Of a DNA stretch of 8,524 bases, positions 5,499 to 8,524 are shown piece after piece (position 1 is the stretch's first letter; each line of letters begins with the position of its first letter). Under the pieces are notes generated by a model that worked only from the letters and a program-made list of their open reading frames with translations, ran no database searches and had not been told where the DNA came from. The position numbers and the translations under genes were made by a program. The stretch is from Helicobacteraceae bacterium (GTDB lineage Bacteria > Campylobacterota > Campylobacteria > Campylobacterales > Helicobacteraceae). The stretch lies in the NCBI GenBank assembly GCA_029258405.1, contig JARHYY010000019.1, positions 1 to 8,524 of the forward strand, in the 5' to 3' direction.

Positions 5499-8400
5499 AT
5501 GCAAAATGCACTTAATGAAGCCACCTTAGAATCTTATGCCTTAGAGCTTTTAGGGCAACTGAATTATACTTGCAAAAATGCAAAAGAGCTATCAAGTCAA
5601 ACAAGAAAAAAAGATGAATGGATATTAAGAGATGATTTTATAGAAGCTATAAAAAGGATTAATTTCCAAAGCAAAGAAAATTATAAATTTTTAAGCATAG
5701 AAAAACAGGAGCAATTAGCCCTTGAAGCATATAAAAAGATTCTAAATTTAGCAGATGGGCTAGAAGATGAGGAGCTTTTGCATAGCAATGAGAAATTGCA
5801 TACCTATTTAATACAAGGCATTACTTTAGAAGTATTAGTTGATACAGAACAAAGAGGGATTAAGCTAGAACTACTTGACTTTGAGAACATAGAAAATAAT
5901 ACATTTTTAGCACTTAATCAATTCATTTTTCATAAAAAGACACAAAGGCGATTTGATATTATCCTTTTTATAAATGGACTAGCCTTAGTTCTGTGTGAGC
6001 TTAAGAATCCTTTAGATATAAATGCAGATTTACAAAAGGCTTATTTACAGCTACAAACCTATAAAGAAGAAGCAAAAGAAATGTTTATTGCTAATGAACT
6101 TTGCATTATAAGTGATGGTATTGATACAAGAGTTGGTAGTTTTAATGCAGATTTTACACGATTTTTGAAATGGGAAAATAAGGATTTTAAAAAAGATAAT
6201 GAACTTGACAATACTTTTTATGGATTGCTTAGCCATACTACCTTGCTTGATTATATACGCTATTTTATCACCTATGAACGCACCACAGATACAGAAAGGC
6301 AAAGCTATACAGAATCTAAACTTTATAAAAAGATTGCAGCATACCATCAATACTATGCAGTTAATAAAGCGATACGAAGTGTGCAAAAAGCAATGAATGA
6401 TATATCACAAAACAAGCAAAGCAAAAAAGGCGGTGTAGTGTGGCACACACAAGGAAGCGGCAAGAGTTTATCAATGGTATTTTTTAGCACAAAGGCTTTG
6501 CAAATATTAGGCAATCCTACTTTATTAATACTTACTGATAGAAATGATTTAGACAATCAGCTTTTTAAAACTTTTGCAAAATCAAGCAAATTACTCCAAA
6601 CAACACCACTGCAAATAAAAAGCTCAAAGGAATTAAAAGAAACATTAAAAAATATAAAAGGCGGTATCATTTTTAGCACAATGCAAAAATTTAAAGATGA
6701 AAATGAACATTTTGAGCTTTTAAGCACTAGAGAAGATATTATTGTTATCGCTGATGAAGCACACCGCACACAATATGGCTTTGGTGCGAGATTTAAAGGA
6801 GATGAAATTGCCTATGGCTATGCACAAAATGTGCGTGATGCCTTGCCCTATGCTACTTATATGGGCTTTAGTGGCACACCGATAGAAAAAGATAATGCAA
6901 ATACGCGTAATGTCTTTGGCGATTATATTGATATTTATGATTTTCAAAAAGCTATAACAGATGGGGCTACATTGCCATTATATTATGAAAGTAGATTAGC
7001 AAAGCTACATTTAAGCGATGAGGGTAAAAAACTTATAGAATCTTTAAATTTAGATTCTAATGAAAGTAAATTAGTAAAGCTTAGAGATATTATAGGTGCA
7101 AAGCAAAGACTACAAGCTATCGCTAAGGATATTTTAGAGCATTTTAACATAAGAAAGCAAAACCTAAAAGGCAAAGCTATGATAGCCTGTGCTAGTAGGC
7201 AAATTGCACTAGATTTATATAATGAGCTTGTTTTGCTTGAGCCAAGTTTGCATAATGATGATTACAGCAAAGGTAAAGCAAAACTCATCATAACTTCAAA
7301 TGCAAGCGATGGAGCAGAACTTGCAAGATTTTATACCACCAAAGAACAACAAAATACTATTGCCAATAGAGTAAAAGATATTGATGATGAGTTAGAATTT
7401 ATTATTGTGTGTGATATGTGGCTTACAGGTTTTGATGCCCCACCTTTGCATACACTCTATATCGATAAGCCTATGAAAGGGCATAATCTTATGCAAGCAA
7501 TAGCAAGGGTAAATCGTGTATGCAAAGACAAACCAGCAGGGCTCATCGTGGATTATATAGGTATAATGACAGATTTACAAAATGCTTTGCAAGTTTATAC
7601 ACAAGGAAATAATACAAGCTTTATATATGATAAAAGCAAGCTTATAAATCTTGTCTATGAAAAATATGAAATTATTAAAGAAATGCTTCATGGATTTGAT
7701 TATATGGCATATTTTGGAGCAAATATAGAATCTAAAATAGCCTTACTCTCACAAATTACAGATAAGCTTCTAAGTGATGAGAAAGAAAAAAAGAGATTTT
7801 TAGATGAATGCCTAAGGCTTACAAAAGCCTATATTATGGCACTACCCAATCAAGAAATACAAAAACTTGCAAAAGAGATTGCCTTTTTTGAGCTTTTAAA
7901 AAATCGCATTAAAAAAAGCGAATTAACAAAAATACAAGCAAATAATGCCATAAAGCAAAGCATAATCAAACAAATTATTGATGAAGAGTTAGTAAGCGAT
8001 GGTTTAGTAGATATTTTGAATACAAAGCAAATAAAAACACAAAATATATCCATACTTTCACATGAATTTTTAGAAGGTATGCGTCATTTTAAATATCCAC
8101 ATATTGCCATAGCAACATTAAAAGAACTTTTAAATGATGAATTACAAATACGCCTTCAAAAAGAGCTTACAAGTAAAAGTTTATATGAAAAGCTTTGCCA
8201 GATTCTATTAAAATATCAAAACAAAATGCTTGATACAGCAAAAGTTATTGAGGAGCTCATAGCACTAAGCAAAGAGCTTATAAAGCAAGATGAGCAAAAG
8301 AAAAATTTAGGTTTAGATGATTATGAATATGCTTTTTATCAAATCTTAAGTGAGCAAAAAAGCGTAGAAGAAATAATGGGGGTTGATAAACTGAGGGAAT

Positions 8401-8524
8401 TAAGCAAAGCTGTGTATTATGAAATAAGGGAAAAATCTAGTCTTGATTGGAATTTACGCCAAAGTGTAAGAGCAGAGCTAAGAATAGCGGTTAAAAAGAT
8501 ATTGCAAAAGTATGGCTACCCGCC
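5499..8524 (+). CDS. hsdR: Type I restriction enzyme endonuclease/translocase subunit HsdR, 3' end cut by the window
   Basis: 1008 codons run without a stop to the window edge. The last residues (RIAVKKILQKYGYPP) match the usual HsdR C-terminus, so probably only some 10-30 residues are missing. The nuclease domain shows D153, then E167-L-K169 (PD-(D/E)XK) and the QxxxY element Q184-Y188. The SF2 motor shows Walker A HTQGSGKS (316-323), DEAH (419-422), SGTP (458-461), MWLTGFDAP (640-648) and motif VI QAIARVNR (666-673). HsdR uses ATP to pull DNA past a complex bound by HsdM/HsdS and cuts at collision sites. It cannot choose targets alone. No hsdM or hsdS lies in the window, so they should be downstream or elsewhere. 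ATG 5499 is chosen for AGGAG at 5489-5493 and for the N-terminus MQNALNEATLESYALELL. All motifs look functional. The gene sits under the duplicated 44-bp promoter. Confidence 0.95.
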   Translation, partial: MQNALNEATLESYALELLGQLNYTCKNAKELSSQTRKKDEWILRDDFIEAIKRINFQSKENYKFLSIEKQEQLALEAYKKILNLADGLEDEELLHSNEKLHTYLIQGITLEVLVDTEQRGIKLELLDFENIENNTFLALNQFIFHKKTQRRFDIILFINGLALVLCELKNPLDINADLQKAYLQLQTYKEEAKEMFIANELCIISDGIDTRVGSFNADFTRFLKWENKDFKKDNELDNTFYGLLSHTTLLDYIRYFITYERTTDTERQSYTESKLYKKIAAYHQYYAVNKAIRSVQKAMNDISQNKQSKKGGVVWHTQGSGKSLSMVFFSTKALQILGNPTLLILTDRNDLDNQLFKTFAKSSKLLQTTPLQIKSSKELKETLKNIKGGIIFSTMQKFKDENEHFELLSTREDIIVIADEAHRTQYGFGARFKGDEIAYGYAQNVRDALPYATYMGFSGTPIEKDNANTRNVFGDYIDIYDFQKAITDGATLPLYYESRLAKLHLSDEGKKLIESLNLDSNESKLVKLRDIIGAKQRLQAIAKDILEHFNIRKQNLKGKAMIACASRQIALDLYNELVLLEPSLHNDDYSKGKAKLIITSNASDGAELARFYTTKEQQNTIANRVKDIDDELEFIIVCDMWLTGFDAPPLHTLYIDKPMKGHNLMQAIARVNRVCKDKPAGLIVDYIGIMTDLQNALQVYTQGNNTSFIYDKSKLINLVYEKYEIIKEMLHGFDYMAYFGANIESKIALLSQITDKLLSDEKEKKRFLDECLRLTKAYIMALPNQEIQKLAKEIAFFELLKNRIKKSELTKIQANNAIKQSIIKQIIDEELVSDGLVDILNTKQIKTQNISILSHEFLEGMRHFKYPHIAIATLKELLNDELQIRLQKELTSKSLYEKLCQILLKYQNKMLDTAKVIEELIALSKELIKQDEQKKNLGLDDYEYAFYQILSEQKSVEEIMGVDKLRELSKAVYYEIREKSSLDWNLRQSVRAELRIAVKKILQKYGYP

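Noticed and set aside
6051..6386. Reverse-strand open frame opposite hsdR (and others at 6353-6947, 6983-7174 and 7850-8053)
   Set aside because: They are antisense to an unbroken, motif-complete hsdR, have Cys/Phe/Ile/Ser-rich nonsense composition and lack start signals.

Overview
The window is very AT-rich. Its codon use favours AAA, TTA and ATA, and its promoters have an extended -10 (TGn-TATAAT), mostly without a clear -35. This suggests a host-associated member of the Campylobacterota, most likely Helicobacter or a close relative. That assignment is inferred from composition and protein style, not from a marker gene. All credible genes lie on the + strand. Nearly every recognisable one belongs to a family linked to phage defence or toxin-antitoxin function, so the window reads as part of a defence island or accessory region.

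Layout. (1) Bases 1-1609 hold the C-terminal part of a long coiled-coil protein, probably a dynamin-like GTPase whose G domain lies off the left edge. A small single-pass membrane protein overlaps its end and is translationally coupled to it. The N-terminus of the small protein carries an in-frame 39-bp tandem duplication. (2) Bases 1610-2585 are mostly decayed DNA. They contain a start-less remnant of a Card1/Can2-like (DUF1887) PD-(D/E)XK nuclease domain that has lost its N-terminal sensor half. (3) Bases 2586-4523 are one continuous reading frame cut by a single TAA codon at 3042-3044. The downstream part ends in an Apea-like HEPN domain with the RX4H ribonuclease motif. The upstream part has a normal promoter and ribosome binding site. 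(4) Bases 4540-5343 hold a HepT-MntA toxin-antitoxin pair (HEPN RNase and minimal nucleotidyltransferase) with both diagnostic motifs intact. (5) Bases 5499 to the right edge encode a nearly complete type I restriction subunit HsdR, with all nuclease and helicase motifs present. Only the last few residues are cut off.

The most informative structural feature is a perfect 44-bp direct repeat (4611-4654 and 5382-5425) that carries the promoter. It brackets the HepT-MntA pair, and the copy in front of hsdR is followed by a degraded stub resembling the start of hepT. This suggests that the toxin-antitoxin cassette was duplicated or exchanged here and that hsdR now uses a promoter of hepT type. The other main points are the stop codon inside the HEPN gene and the sensor-less nuclease remnant. 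Both fit a locus where defence genes are being gained, switched off and lost.
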